Positions 1 to 10,490 of a DNA stretch of 33,603 nt are shown one piece after another. The translations under genes were made by a program, and so were the position numbers. Within the stretch, counting starts at the first letter, position 1. Every line of letters begins with the position of its first letter. The notes under the pieces are model-generated. The model was not told the DNA's origin. It did not search any database and worked only from the letters and a program-made list of their open reading frames with translations. Origin of the DNA: Aquisalimonas sp. (GTDB lineage: Bacteria; Pseudomonadota; Gammaproteobacteria; Nitrococcales; Aquisalimonadaceae). The stretch covers positions 1 through 33,603 of the forward strand of contig NZ_SKOG01000247.1 of the NCBI RefSeq assembly GCF_007120195.1. Reading direction: 5' to 3'.

Positions 1-119
1 ATTGGCGTGGATCCTGACGGTTCCTGGCAAGGCGCGCCGACGAGGCGTAGCGGGGACTACGGCGAGGAGGCGCAACGCCGCCAGGGGCCGTCAGGGCCGC
101 GACAATCGTAACGGTATTT

Positions 120-149
120 GCAGGACAGGACACTAGTGTCCTGTCCTGC
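120..149. repeat. 30-bp perfect palindrome in non-coding DNA
   Basis: Each arm reads GCAGGACAGGACACT and the two arms meet without a spacer, so all 30 bases are self-complementary. The arm itself contains a doubled AGGAC unit. It lies about 115 bp upstream of the outer-membrane protein start at 265. Bases 1-119 before it hold no credible gene, but contain a GC-rich run of short motifs such as GGCGCGCC and a small hairpin CGTAG/CTACG around 46-61. A spacer-less dyad is unlike an intrinsic terminator. It could be a protein binding site, the tip of a small mobile or REP-like element, or a cruciform. Only the symmetry is seen directly. Confidence 0.85.
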
Positions 150-264
150 GCTCGCGCGTGGAGGCAGAGCTGGCTTCGCTTCGGCACGAACGCGTTTCTT
201 ACCTACTCCATTCGCGCTGGTATAGACTCGTGTGACCGTCGACAGCACGCTTTCAGGAGACACC

Positions 265-813
265 ATGCACCCTCAGCAGGCCCTTGTCCGCCGCACCGGC
301 ATTCCATCCGTGTTGCTCGCAGTTGCCCTGGCGCTCCCCAGTACCGGCGCCCAGGCGCAGGATCGGTTCTACCTGGGCATGGACGCCATGAACTGGTTCT
401 TGGACGAGGACGGGGGCAGTGATTTCTCCGCCCTTGGCGTACGCGGGCGGGTCGGGATCAAGATCAGCGAGCAGTTCGCCGTGGAGGCCCACTTGGGCGG
501 GACCGGTACGGATCGCTCCGGGGGCGAACGACGCGAGCTGGATTTCTTATACGCAGGCCTGGTACGCGGCGATTTACCGATTACCCGTTACACGTCGCTA
601 TATGGCGTCATGGGTGTTGCCGGCGTTGAGCTTGGCGGACGCGACACGGATGACGCCTCAGTCAGTCGCCGCGATAGTGGCGTTAGCCTGGGCATCGGCG
701 CCGACTTCTCGATTGCTGACGGCGCCCACGTGAACATCGATTACATCCGCTACGTGAACGCCAGCGATCTTGACTTCTCCGCCATCAGCGTGGGGGCCCG
801 CTGGTCATTCTAA
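265..813 (+). CDS. Small outer-membrane beta-barrel protein
   Basis: The protein has 182 residues. A signal peptide covers about residues 1-32 (twin arginine near the start, a hydrophobic stretch, then a GAQAQ-type cleavage region). Alternating hydrophobic and polar strands follow, and the protein ends in Trp-Ser-Phe; a terminal Phe is the usual recognition signal for BAM-dependent outer-membrane proteins. It resembles the OmpA/OmpW-like 'OMP_b-brl' barrels, which have eight strands. ATG at 265 is preferred over the in-frame GTG at 232 because CAGGAGA precedes it at good spacing and the hydrophobic leader then begins properly. It stands alone and converges on secF. No specific function can be assigned. 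Confidence 0.8.
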   Translation: MHPQQALVRRTGIPSVLLAVALALPSTGAQAQDRFYLGMDAMNWFLDEDGGSDFSALGVRGRVGIKISEQFAVEAHLGGTGTDRSGGERRELDFLYAGLVRGDLPITRYTSLYGVMGVAGVELGGRDTDDASVSRRDSGVSLGIGADFSIADGAHVNIDYIRYVNASDLDFSAISVGARWSF

Positions 814-819
814 ACCCGG

Positions 820-841
820 GCGCCCCTGGTATCAGGGGCGC
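820..841. terminator. Hairpin between the convergent barrel gene and secF
   Basis: A 9-bp perfect stem (GCGCCCCTG with CAGGGGCGC) closes a GTAT loop. It lies just after the stop of the plus-strand barrel gene and spans the secF stop codon on the minus strand. On the minus strand it is followed by a short T-containing stretch (GGGTTTAG), on the plus strand by none. It is probably a shared terminator, but a weak one by the U-tract criterion. Confidence 0.55.
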
Positions 842-1782
842 AGCTTCTCGCCCTCGGCTTCCTGCTCTTCTCCTTCCTTGGCCGGGGGCTGAAGGTCATA
901 CTTGGTGACGCCCATGGCGAGAGCCGAGGCACTGGCAACGAAGATTGACGAGTACGTCCCCACCAGGACACCGATAATCAATGTTAAGGCGAACCCGGAA
1001 ATTACCTCGCCCCCGAGGAGGTAGAGGGAGACCACCACCAACAGGGTCGTGAACGACGTCACCAACGTCCGCGAGATGGTCTGGTTGATTGAGGTATTCA
1101 AGACCTCCTCGGTGGTGCCCTTGCGCATGCGCACGAAATTCTCACGGATGCGGTCGAACACCACGATCGTGTCGTTCAGCGAGTACCCCACCACAGCCAG
1201 CAATGCGGCGAGCACGCTGAGATCGAAGGATATCTGCAACAACGAGAGCACACCGAGGACGAGCACCACGTCATGCACGAGCGCCGCCACGGAAGCGGCA
1301 GCGAACCGGTACTCGAAGCGAAAGGCGACGTATAGCAATATGCAGCCAAGTGCCCCCAGCATTGCCAGGGCGCCCTGCTCCGTGAGCTCTTCGCCGACCT
1401 GCGGGCCAACGAATTCCACCCGCCGCAGCTCCACATCCGGATAGGCGTCCCGTAGCGTCTCCACCACCTGGTTGCTCAGTGCTTCGGCATCCTCATCCTC
1501 CCGCGGCCCCAGGCGAATCATCACCTCACGGGCTGTGCCGAAATGCTGGGCCACGGCGTCTCCGTGGCCACCGCCATCCAGGGCGCCGCGGACCGCAGCA
1601 ACATCCACCGGCTCCGGAAACCCCACCTCGACCACCGTGCCGCCGGTGAAATCAATCCCGAAATTGAGCCCACGCACCACCAGCAGCCCAACCGCCAGGC
1701 CGAGCAGGATCACGGAAACGAGCCCCGCGAGGCGGCGCCAGCCCATAAAATCCAGGTTGGGCGTTTTCTTGAACAGCCACAT
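832..1782 (-). CDS. secF: Protein translocase subunit SecF
   Basis: The protein has 316 residues, normal for SecF. SecF works with SecD and YajC at the inner membrane and uses the proton motive force to help complete export through SecYEG. The first transmembrane helix (about residues 18-38) is followed by the family motif LNFGIDFTGGT and a periplasmic domain. A cluster of five helices comes after that (about residues 137-290), with the typical GYSLNDTIVVFDRIREN motif. The C-terminus is acidic and charged. It follows secD with a 20-bp gap and is preceded by AGAGGA, so it is probably co-transcribed with yajC and secD. Confidence 0.97.
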   Translation of the reverse strand: MWLFKKTPNLDFMGWRRLAGLVSVILLGLAVGLLVVRGLNFGIDFTGGTVVEVGFPEPVDVAAVRGALDGGGHGDAVAQHFGTAREVMIRLGPREDEDAEALSNQVVETLRDAYPDVELRRVEFVGPQVGEELTEQGALAMLGALGCILLYVAFRFEYRFAAASVAALVHDVVLVLGVLSLLQISFDLSVLAALLAVVGYSLNDTIVVFDRIRENFVRMRKGTTEEVLNTSINQTISRTLVTSFTTLLVVVSLYLLGGEVISGFALTLIIGVLVGTYSSIFVASASALAMGVTKYDLQPPAKEGEEQEAEGEKLRP

Positions 1783-1802
1783 GGCGCGCGTCCTCTGCGT
1801 CC

Positions 1803-3674
1803 TCAGATCGGTAAACGGGTGAGCCGGCGTTGCCGGCCGTAAATCAGATTAACCACCGCACGGGTTCCCACAATGGCCGTGAACATGGAGGTGAGAATCC
1901 CGATCGACAGCGTCACAGCAAAGCCTTGCACCGGGCCTGTGCCGAAGAGAAACAGCACCAAAGCTGCAATCAGGGTCGTTATGTTGGCGTCGGCGATCGT
2001 GGAAAGTGCCTTGGCGTAGCCAGAGTGTATCGCCTGCTGGGGCGACAGCCCCGCCGCCAGTTCCTCGCGTATTCGCTGGAATATCAGCACATTGGCGTCC
2101 ACGGCCATGCCCACAGTCAATACGATCCCGGCAATGCCCGGTAGCGTCAGGGTCGCCTGAAGCATGGAGAGCACCGCCACGATGAACACCAGGTTGAGCA
2201 CCAGCGCCATGTTGGCGATCAGGCCGAAGACGCGGTAGTAGAACGCCATGAACAGCACCACGAGCACAAAACCGATGACAACCGCCATAAAGCCACGCTC
2301 GATGTTCTCCTGGCCCATGCTCGGACCCACCGTGCGCTCCTCGATGATGTCAAGGGGTGCGGCCAGCGCGCCTGCCCGCAACAGCAGCGCGAGATCCCGG
2401 GCCGCGCTGGTGTCTTCAAGGCCGGTAATGCGGAAGCGAGTCGACAACGGCTCCTGAATGGTGGCGACGTTGATCACTTCCTCGGTACGCACGCGCTCCC
2501 GGACTGTCTCGCCGTTTTGCTCGCGCGTTTCCTGGCGCGTCTCGATGAAGACGACCGCCATGCTGTTGCCCACGTTCTGGCGGGTGGCACGGTGAAAGAT
2601 GTCACCGCCGGCGGAGCTCAAGCGGATGTTGACCTCCGGCCCGCCCGTTTCCTGGTCAATGCCGGAGGAGGCGTCGATGATGTACTCACCCGTCAGCATC
2701 ACCTCGCGTTCCAGGATCACATAATCGCCGTAGCGGGGATTACGTGACGGGTACTTCACAGTGCCCGGGGGTGGGGGATCATCCGCCTCGCCCCGATAAG
2801 GGTAATGATCCTCGTCGACCATGCGGAACTCGAGCGTCGCGGTGGTACCGATGATCTCCTTGGCACGGGCGGTATCCTGGACACCCGGCAGCTGGACAAC
2901 AATGCGGTTCGTCCCCTGCTGCTGGATGACCGGCTCCGCCACTCCGAGCTCGTTCACGCGGTTACGCAGCGTAGTGATGTTCTGCTGCACAGCAAAGCGC
3001 TGGATTTCCTCCTTTTCCTCTTCGGGGATGTTGGCAATCAGCCAGTACTGGCCATCCCGCTCTTCCTGGTCCAGGCCGAGTTCCCGGTATTCGCCGCGAA
3101 GCAGATCGAAGGCACGCTCGCGATCCGCCGCGTCATTGAATCGGGCAACCACCCGGTTGTCCCCATCGACTTCAACACGCCCGTAACGGATACGCTCCTG
3201 GCGCAGCAGGTTACGGAAGTCGTTCTGGTAGCGCTCCAGCCTCTGCGAGACCGCGGCGTCCATGTCCACGTCCATCAGAAAGTGCACACCGCCGCGCAAA
3301 TCCAGGCCCAGATACATGGGCTCGGCGTAGACCGACCGCAGCCATTGCGGCGTCGCCGGTGCCAGGTTCAGCGCGACGGTCACCTCATTGCCCAGGCGGG
3401 CCTGGAGGAGATCCGCCGCGGCGACCTGCAGATCCTGACTGTCGAATCGAATCAACACCCGCTCTTCGTCGATCTCGGTGGCGAAATAGTCCATGCCCTC
3501 CTCGTCCAGAGCGTCTATCGCTTGCCGTTCGATCTCAGGCAACTCAACGGCACCTCGCACGGGCGTGATCTGTACCGAAGGATCCTCGCCGAACAGGTTG
3601 GGCAAGGCGTACAGCACACCGACTCCGATGGCGCCGAGGATAAGGAGGTAGGTCCACAGCGGGTAACGATTCAT
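1803..3674 (-). CDS. secD: Protein translocase subunit SecD
   Basis: The protein has 623 residues, the length of proteobacterial SecD. An N-terminal helix (about 8-26) leads into a large periplasmic part with the conserved LDLRGGVHFLMDVD segment near residue 125 and the P1 head domain. Five helices in the last 170 residues carry the GTAVDANVLIF-type motif, here GMAVDANVLIFQRIREE. SecD and SecF form an RND-like pair that pulls exported proteins forward on the periplasmic side. The gene sits 17 bp after yajC and 20 bp before secF, the classic order. Confidence 0.97.
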   Translation of the reverse strand: MNRYPLWTYLLILGAIGVGVLYALPNLFGEDPSVQITPVRGAVELPEIERQAIDALDEEGMDYFATEIDEERVLIRFDSQDLQVAAADLLQARLGNEVTVALNLAPATPQWLRSVYAEPMYLGLDLRGGVHFLMDVDMDAAVSQRLERYQNDFRNLLRQERIRYGRVEVDGDNRVVARFNDAADRERAFDLLRGEYRELGLDQEERDGQYWLIANIPEEEKEEIQRFAVQQNITTLRNRVNELGVAEPVIQQQGTNRIVVQLPGVQDTARAKEIIGTTATLEFRMVDEDHYPYRGEADDPPPPGTVKYPSRNPRYGDYVILEREVMLTGEYIIDASSGIDQETGGPEVNIRLSSAGGDIFHRATRQNVGNSMAVVFIETRQETREQNGETVRERVRTEEVINVATIQEPLSTRFRITGLEDTSAARDLALLLRAGALAAPLDIIEERTVGPSMGQENIERGFMAVVIGFVLVVLFMAFYYRVFGLIANMALVLNLVFIVAVLSMLQATLTLPGIAGIVLTVGMAVDANVLIFQRIREELAAGLSPQQAIHSGYAKALSTIADANITTLIAALVLFLFGTGPVQGFAVTLSIGILTSMFTAIVGTRAVVNLIYGRQRRLTRLPI

Positions 3675-3691
3675 GGCAAGTAGCCTGGCAC

Positions 3692-4048
3692 CTATTTGGT
3701 GGCCTTCTTGGCCTCGGCGGGTTCTGGCCTGCCCTTCATGGTCCCTTTAGGCACTACCTGCGCGACCGCGTTCCTCTGGACCTTCACCTGGTTGTTGTCG
3801 TTGATCTCAACGGTGATAAAGGTCTCTTCCACGTCCGTAATCCGCCCGAGCAATCCGCCCTGGGTGATCACCTCGTCACCCTTCGCCAGCTCGGAGACAA
3901 GCTTCTTGTGTTCCTTCTGGCGCTTGGCCTGGGGCCGGATCAGCAGGAAGTAGAAAATAGCGATCAGCAGTATGGGAAAGAGCAACGCCGTCCAACCGGC
4001 GCCCTCGCCGCCCTGTTGAGCGAACGCACTGGAGATAAAGAATTCCAT
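3692..4048 (-). CDS. yajC: Preprotein translocase accessory subunit YajC
   Basis: The protein has 118 residues. One transmembrane helix (about residues 20-40, ending in the typical FYFLLIRPQAKRQKE) is followed by a small cytosolic beta domain with the conserved 'GDEVITQGGLLGRI' region. YajC associates with SecDF. The C-terminal tail is rich in Lys, Glu and Ala. GAGG precedes the ATG. It is the first gene of the yajC-secD-secF unit and has a plausible promoter about 40-60 bp upstream. Confidence 0.96.
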   Translation of the reverse strand: MEFFISSAFAQQGGEGAGWTALLFPILLIAIFYFLLIRPQAKRQKEHKKLVSELAKGDEVITQGGLLGRITDVEETFITVEINDNNQVKVQRNAVAQVVPKGTMKGRPEPAEAKKATK

Positions 4049-4083
4049 GGATCAACCTCATGTGGATGACTAAAACGAGCCAA

Positions 4084-4112
4084 ACAATGCATCCGCTTCC
4101 AGGCGGCGTCAA
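4084..4112 (-). promoter_or_regulatory. Putative sigma-70 promoter of yajC-secD-secF
   Basis: Read on the minus strand, TTGACG (4112-4107) is followed after exactly 17 bp by CATTGT (4089-4084), about 35 bp before the yajC ATG. The -35 box matches the consensus at five of six bases and the -10 box is weaker. Its position between the end of tgt and the start of yajC fits a separate promoter for the sec genes. This is a prediction by eye only. Confidence 0.4.
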
Positions 4113-4193
4113 ATCCATACGTGGCAAGCGGGCGCGCATTATGCCACAGCCGTGCCGACATGGCGCGCTCCGCACTGGCAGTCGTGGACCCAC

Positions 4194-6349
<2,156 letters not shown>

Positions 6350-6371
6350 GGAGGGCGTAAACCAAGGAGAT

Positions 6372-6456
6372 TGGTGCCCCGGGGGAGATTCGAACTCCCA
6401 CGGCCAAAGCCACTCGATTTTGAGTCGAGCGCGTCTACCAGTTCCGCCACCGGGGC
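6372..6456 (-). tRNA. tRNA-Leu, anticodon CAA
   Basis: Read on the minus strand, the 85-nt cloverleaf has a 7-bp acceptor stem (GCCCCGG/CCGGGGC). The anticodon stem CTCGA/TCGAG holds the loop CTCAAAA (anticodon CAA). There is a long variable arm typical of leucine tRNAs, and a T arm GGGAG-TTCGAAT-CTCCC. The 3' CCA is encoded (6374-6372). It reads UUG codons. It is immediately upstream of queA on the same strand and may share its transcript. Confidence 0.97.
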
Positions 6457-6557
6457 TACTTGGTTGGGACTCTCTGTGATCTGCGGCCCGGGGACATACC
6501 CAGGGCCACAAAGATAGTTTGACACACGCCACCGACGCATGCCCATCACGGGCGCCT

Positions 6558-6595
6558 CGGTCACGGGGCCGATCCGTTGCCCGGCCCCGTGACCG
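6558..6595 (-). terminator. GC-rich hairpin after the 6609-7214 gene
   Basis: A 13-bp perfect inverted repeat (CGGTCACGGGGCC with GGCCCCGTGACCG) with a 12-nt loop starts 13 bp beyond the stop of the minus-strand membrane-protein gene, before the tRNA. No T run follows in the direction of transcription. It may act as a terminator with help from Rho, or as an RNA-stabilising structure. Confidence 0.5.
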
Positions 6596-6608
6596 CGAGT
6601 GACGATTG

Positions 6609-7214
6609 TCAGTCGATGACCTCGTCCCAGGCATCAAATATCGCGTCCGACGATTGCTCCTCGACTCCCTCCAGTGGATGGCTGGTATGGACGTGCCAGG
6701 CGGCGACCGTCTCGCGTAGCAAGGCCTCTGCAATCTCCTGATAACGCTCCACGGCCACCCCGCGATCCGGGCGGTAGGCCCCCTCCACCAGCCCCCCGTC
6801 GCCATCGAGTGTCAGATTTACTCGGTAGCTCACTGCGTCTCCCGCGCGGGTACCGTGCTCGACCAAGCCGGCCGTGGCCGCCCCGCGTGTGAGTTCGTAG
6901 AGTACCGCGCCGTCCGCGTCGCGGATGATCACGGCGTAGTGCGGAGCCCGGTCACCCCGGGTCCGCACGTGTATCTCGCGGGCATCTCCGGGCAGGGGCG
7001 CAAGCTCGGCGAGAACCGCCTCCATGCGTTCATCCAGCGCAGCGCTCGGCTGCGGGTCACCCAGACCGAGCCGAAAGCGGCTTTCCATGATAACCACAAT
7101 GAGCAGGACCACCACAGTGACAATGAGCGCCAAGCCAATCCAGAGCCGACGACGTGTCGTGGCCTCATATTCATTGGCTTCGGCTGGCGTGAGTGGTTCG
7201 TTGTCGATGCTCAT
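6609..7214 (-). CDS. Unknown membrane-anchored protein, one N-terminal helix
   Basis: The protein has 201 residues and I do not recognise its family. About 20 cytosolic residues ([20 protein letters not shown]) and a short RRR run precede one strongly hydrophobic helix (about residues 24-42). The rest is an acidic domain with mixed strand and helix character, presumably periplasmic. It ends in a very acidic tail containing WDEVID. The ATG at 7214 is chosen because AGGAGG lies about 8 bases upstream; the longer in-frame extension to 7322 lacks this. A promoter-like TTCACG-16-TATGCT lies at 7352-7325. It follows ttcA on the same strand after a 167-bp gap and precedes the tRNA. Confidence 0.7.
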   Translation of the reverse strand: MSIDNEPLTPAEANEYEATTRRRLWIGLALIVTVVVLLIVVIMESRFRLGLGDPQPSAALDERMEAVLAELAPLPGDAREIHVRTRGDRAPHYAVIIRDADGAVLYELTRGAATAGLVEHGTRAGDAVSYRVNLTLDGDGGLVEGAYRPDRGVAVERYQEIAEALLRETVAAWHVHTSHPLEGVEEQSSDAIFDAWDEVID

Positions 7215-7324
7215 GGACCGCGCCTCCTGGATGCGGGCGGAACGCCTCGACGAGGGGGCTCCGCCACTGTTGCCGGGTTCTAACGTGTGTTGTGGGACCA
7301 CTTCGGCAGTTCCACTGCCCATTC

Positions 7325-7352
7325 AGCATAACGCAGTCCGCGCCATCGTGAA
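7325..7352 (-). promoter_or_regulatory. Possible promoter of the 6609-7214 gene
   Basis: On the minus strand TTCACG (7352-7347) is spaced 16 bp from TATGCT (7330-7325), about 110 bp upstream of the ATG at 7214. The hairpin GGCAGT-GGA-ACTGCC follows in the leader. Both boxes are imperfect. Confidence 0.25.
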
Positions 7353-7381
7353 GCCTACGGTCGCACCTCAATGCCGGGGCA

Positions 7382-8239
7382 CTAGGTCAAGGGAACGGTC
7401 TTCGCAGTAGGCTTCAGGTCGGCGTATGCGTTCACTTCCCCCGTTACGGGATCGGGCATTGCAGCGGCGGTGCCCCCCTCCAGGCTGGCAAAATCGTAGC
7501 GTTCGGTATCCGCCAGGTGCGACGGACGTACATTTTGCATGCTCCGCAGGATGATATTCAGGCGGTTCGGGTCGTCCTTTTCCCAGGCGCGAATCATGCG
7601 CTTGATTTCGGCACGCTTTAGGTTCGGCTGAGATCCGCAGAGGTTACATGGAATAATCGGAAACGCTTTGCGCGCGGCATACTCTTCCAGATAGCGCTCG
7701 GGCACATAGGCCAACGGCCGGATCACGACGTGCTTGCCATCGTTGCTCTTGAGCTTCGGCGGCATGCTGGCCAGTCGGCCGCCATAGAACATGTTGAGAA
7801 ACAGGGTCTCGACGAGGTCGTCCCGGTGATGGCCCAGGGCGATCTTGGTCATGCCCATTTCCTCCGCGGCCGTGTAGAGGGCACCGCGGCGCAGGCGTGA
7901 GCACAACGAGCACATGGTCTTGCCTTCGGGCAAGACGCTCTTGACGACGGTGTAGGTATCCTGCTCCAGGATGCGGTAGTTGACGCCGAGCTGATTCAGG
8001 TAATCGGGCAGGGTGTACTCTGGCCACCCGGGTTGCTTCTGATCGAGGTTCACCGCGGTAATGTCGAAGCGCACGGGCGCCCGCTCTCGTAACAGGCGCA
8101 ACATCTCCAGCATGGCGTAAGAGTCCTTGCCGCCGGAGAGGCAAACCATGATGTGGTCGCCGTCCTCGACCATCCGGTAGTCGCGGATGGCGTTCGCGGT
8201 GAGATACGTGAGCCGTTTTTCCAGAGACTTCAAATTCAT
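7382..8239 (-). CDS. ttcA: tRNA 2-thiocytidine synthetase TtcA
   Basis: The protein has 285 residues from the chosen start. It makes 2-thiocytidine at position 32 of some tRNAs in an ATP- and iron-sulfur-dependent reaction. The PP-loop SGGKDS is at residues 35-40, the cysteine pair CSLC at 110-113 and a second pair CNLC at 198-201; GHHRDD and RPLAY are also conserved. An in-frame ATG at 8266 would add nine residues. I prefer 8239 because a promoter-like pair at 8300-8271 would place the transcript start at about 8264, inside that extension, and because the following residues resemble family N-termini. Neither start has a strong ribosome site. It diverges from the ABC exporter. Confidence 0.95.
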   Translation of the reverse strand: MNLKSLEKRLTYLTANAIRDYRMVEDGDHIMVCLSGGKDSYAMLEMLRLLRERAPVRFDITAVNLDQKQPGWPEYTLPDYLNQLGVNYRILEQDTYTVVKSVLPEGKTMCSLCSRLRRGALYTAAEEMGMTKIALGHHRDDLVETLFLNMFYGGRLASMPPKLKSNDGKHVVIRPLAYVPERYLEEYAARKAFPIIPCNLCGSQPNLKRAEIKRMIRAWEKDDPNRLNIILRSMQNVRPSHLADTERYDFASLEGGTAAAMPDPVTGEVNAYADLKPTAKTVPLT

Positions 8240-8270
8240 CGCGAGATCCGAATGGGTTGATATCATCGGC

Positions 8271-8300
8271 TTTATATCATTGGAGCCGGTTTCGACCCAA
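8271..8300 (-). promoter_or_regulatory. Putative ttcA promoter with a repeated ATATCAT motif
   Basis: On the minus strand TTGGGT (8300-8295) and TATAAA (8276-8271) are separated by 18 bp. On the plus strand ATATCAT occurs twice 14 bp apart (8260-8266 and 8274-8280), overlapping the proposed -10 box and start region, which could be an operator. The gap between the two divergent genes is very short, so this segment may serve both. Confidence 0.4.
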
Positions 8301-8305
8301 CCGCC

Positions 8306-10177
8306 ATGGTGCGGTTGGGGGCAATGGCCCTATCTGTTGACGAGTTGCAGGCCGACACAGCACACATGCAGCATGCAGACGGAACGACACAGCAGCCAGA
8401 CCCGCGACGCCTGAGGCCCCTGCGCCACTTGCTGGGTTTTTTGCGCACGTATCGCTGGCGCGTGGCCGCTGCGGCCATCGCCCTGGTGGTGGCGGCAGGC
8501 AGCGTGCTGGCGGTTGGCCAGGCGTTGCGGCTGGTGGTGGATCACGGGTTTCTGGGGGATGATCCAGCGCAGCTCGACCGCCTTCTGGCGCTCACGCTGG
8601 GCGTGATCCTGGTCATGGCGGCTGCCTCTGCGGTGCGGTTTTATTTGGTCTCGTGGATTGGGGAGCGGGTGGCCGCTGATCTACGCAAGGCGGTGTTCGA
8701 TCATGTCACGCGCCAGGAACCCGCCTTTTTTGAGCTCAACGGGGTGGGTGAGATTCAGTCGCGGTTGACCACCGACACCAGCGTTCTGCAAACGATTCTT
8801 GGTTCGTCATTTTCCATTGCGTTGCGCAACATGCTGCTTTTGGTCGGTGCGGTGGCCATGCTGTTTGTCACCAGCCCGCGATTGACAGCGCTGGTGCTGG
8901 TTGGTCTGCCGGTTGTTGTGATTCCCATCCTGTTTTTCGGGCGACGGGTGCGGCGGCTGTCGCGATCCAGCCAGGATCGGGTCGCCGATGTGGGCAGCTT
9001 TGCCGGCGAGACGCTGCACGCCATCCGCACAGTTCAGGCCTTCGGTCACGAAGAAGCGGATCGGCGCCGCTTCGAAGGTCACGTGGACGAGGCCCTCGCC
9101 ACCGCCATGAACCGGATACGCCAGCGGGCGTGGCTGGTGGGCATGGCCATGGGGCTCGCGTTTGCTGCCGTCGGCATTATTCTCTGGCAAGGCGGCCACG
9201 ACGTGCTGGCCGGTCGCATGAGCGCAGGCGAACTGTCGGCCTTTGTGTTCTACGCCGTGCTCGCTGCCGGGGCGACCGGGGCGATCTCGGAGGTTTCGGG
9301 CGAACTCTTTCGCGCCGCGGGCGCGACTGAACGCCTCATGGAGCTGCTCGCCGCAGAGCCAGCCATTCAGACGCCGGCACACCCGGTTGCGCTCGCCCGA
9401 CCCGCGCGCGGTGCCGTATCGCTGGAGCGGGTGCAGTTTGCCTACCCGGCGCGCCCCACGGATCCGGTGCTAAGGGATCTTGACCTGGCGGTCGCGCCCA
9501 GCGAACGTGTAGCGCTGGTGGGCCCCTCCGGTGCCGGCAAGAGCACGCTGTTCGCCCTGCTGCTGCGCTTCTACGACCCGCAGGGGGGACGTGTGTGCTT
9601 CGATGGCCGGGATGTCCGTCAGGTGGATCCAGCCGCTCTGCGGGCGCACATCGGTCTGGTGGCTCAGGAGCCCACACTGTTCACCGGTACGGCCTGGGAG
9701 AACATCCGCTACGGGCGCCAGGACGCTGACGATGCCGCGGTCCGGCGGGCGGCGGACGCCGCCCATTGCACGGAGTTTCTGGAGCGGCTCCCCAAGGGCT
9801 TCGGGACTCCTCTCGGCCCGGGCGGGGTGCAACTCTCTGGCGGGCAGCGACAGCGGATCGCCATCGCCCGCGCCATCCTCCGGAACCCGGCGCTATTGCT
9901 CCTGGACGAGGCCACCAGCAACCTCGACGCCGACAGTGAGGCACGCATCCAGGCAGCGCTGGAGGATCTCATGCGCAACCGCACCAGCCTGGTCATTGCG
10001 CACCGCCTTGCCACGGTGCAGTCCGCCGACCGCATCGTGGTGATGCACGCCGGCCGCATCGAGGCCCAGGGGACCCATGCGCAGTTGCTGGAGCGCAGTC
10101 CGTTATATGCGCACCTGGCGGCATTGCAGTTCAACCGGCAAACAGAGCCGGGCATGCGTGTGGCGTCCGGTGTGTAA
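8306..10177 (+). CDS. MsbA-like ABC exporter (fused membrane and ATPase domains)
   Basis: The protein has 623 residues. An N-terminal polar stretch (about 1-55) leads into a six-helix exporter domain (about 55-340) and an ATPase domain. The Walker A motif GPSGAGKST is near residue 405, the signature [14 protein letters not shown] near 510, the Walker [13 protein letters not shown] near 530 and the H-loop AHRLAT near 563. It fits the proteobacterial half-transporter group related to MsbA, which works as a homodimer in the inner membrane. The substrate is unknown; lipid or drug export are both possible. The start is uncertain: ATG codons at 8324 and 8366 are also in frame and none has a clear ribosome site. 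It diverges from ttcA. Confidence 0.93.
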   Translation: MVRLGAMALSVDELQADTAHMQHADGTTQQPDPRRLRPLRHLLGFLRTYRWRVAAAAIALVVAAGSVLAVGQALRLVVDHGFLGDDPAQLDRLLALTLGVILVMAAASAVRFYLVSWIGERVAADLRKAVFDHVTRQEPAFFELNGVGEIQSRLTTDTSVLQTILGSSFSIALRNMLLLVGAVAMLFVTSPRLTALVLVGLPVVVIPILFFGRRVRRLSRSSQDRVADVGSFAGETLHAIRTVQAFGHEEADRRRFEGHVDEALATAMNRIRQRAWLVGMAMGLAFAAVGIILWQGGHDVLAGRMSAGELSAFVFYAVLAAGATGAISEVSGELFRAAGATERLMELLAAEPAIQTPAHPVALARPARGAVSLERVQFAYPARPTDPVLRDLDLAVAPSERVALVGPSGAGKSTLFALLLRFYDPQGGRVCFDGRDVRQVDPAALRAHIGLVAQEPTLFTGTAWENIRYGRQDADDAAVRRAADAAHCTEFLERLPKGFGTPLGPGGVQLSGGQRQRIAIARAILRNPALLLLDEATSNLDADSEARIQAALEDLMRNRTSLVIAHRLATVQSADRIVVMHAGRIEAQGTHAQLLERSPLYAHLAALQFNRQTEPGMRVASGV

Positions 10178-10490
10178 CGTCTCGTCGCCTGCACTGAGAC
10201 CTGTGACAACAGCCACCTGCTTCGAGGCATCGATGCCGTCACGATGAGTAACCGCCGGTAAACCGTCGTTTTGTCGGATTGCAGATTGACGGTGAAGACA
10301 CCTTCGCCTGCCTGGCACCGAGTGGCGGCTGGGCGTGGCCGTCCCCATGAAATGTGTGCGCCGGATCACAGCCTGCGCCGGCGACGTCATATAGGTTGGC
10401 AGAGGCGTGCTGGCACGGGTGCCAAAGGAAGGCGAGCGCACCAATCGAAAAATAAAGCCGGAAAACCGAATTGGCAGGGGGCGATCACGG
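10178..10490 (+). other. Intergenic region without a gene, upstream of the TraF-like gene
   Basis: No reading frame here looks coding. Short signals include a dyad TGGCAC-GG-GTGCCA at 10411-10424 and a directly repeated TGCGCCGG at 10357-10364 and 10374-10381, spaced 17 bp. These could be operators for the gene starting at 10491. No convincing promoter pair or terminator was found. Confidence 0.4.

Noticed and set aside
6350-6805. N-terminal extension of queA running through the tRNA
   Set aside because: It crosses a complete tRNA gene, and QueA homologues start at the ATG at 6349.
10411-10424. Sigma-54 promoter suggested by TGGCAC
   Set aside because: The required downstream GC element (TTGC at the right distance) is missing; the sequence is better read as a small dyad.
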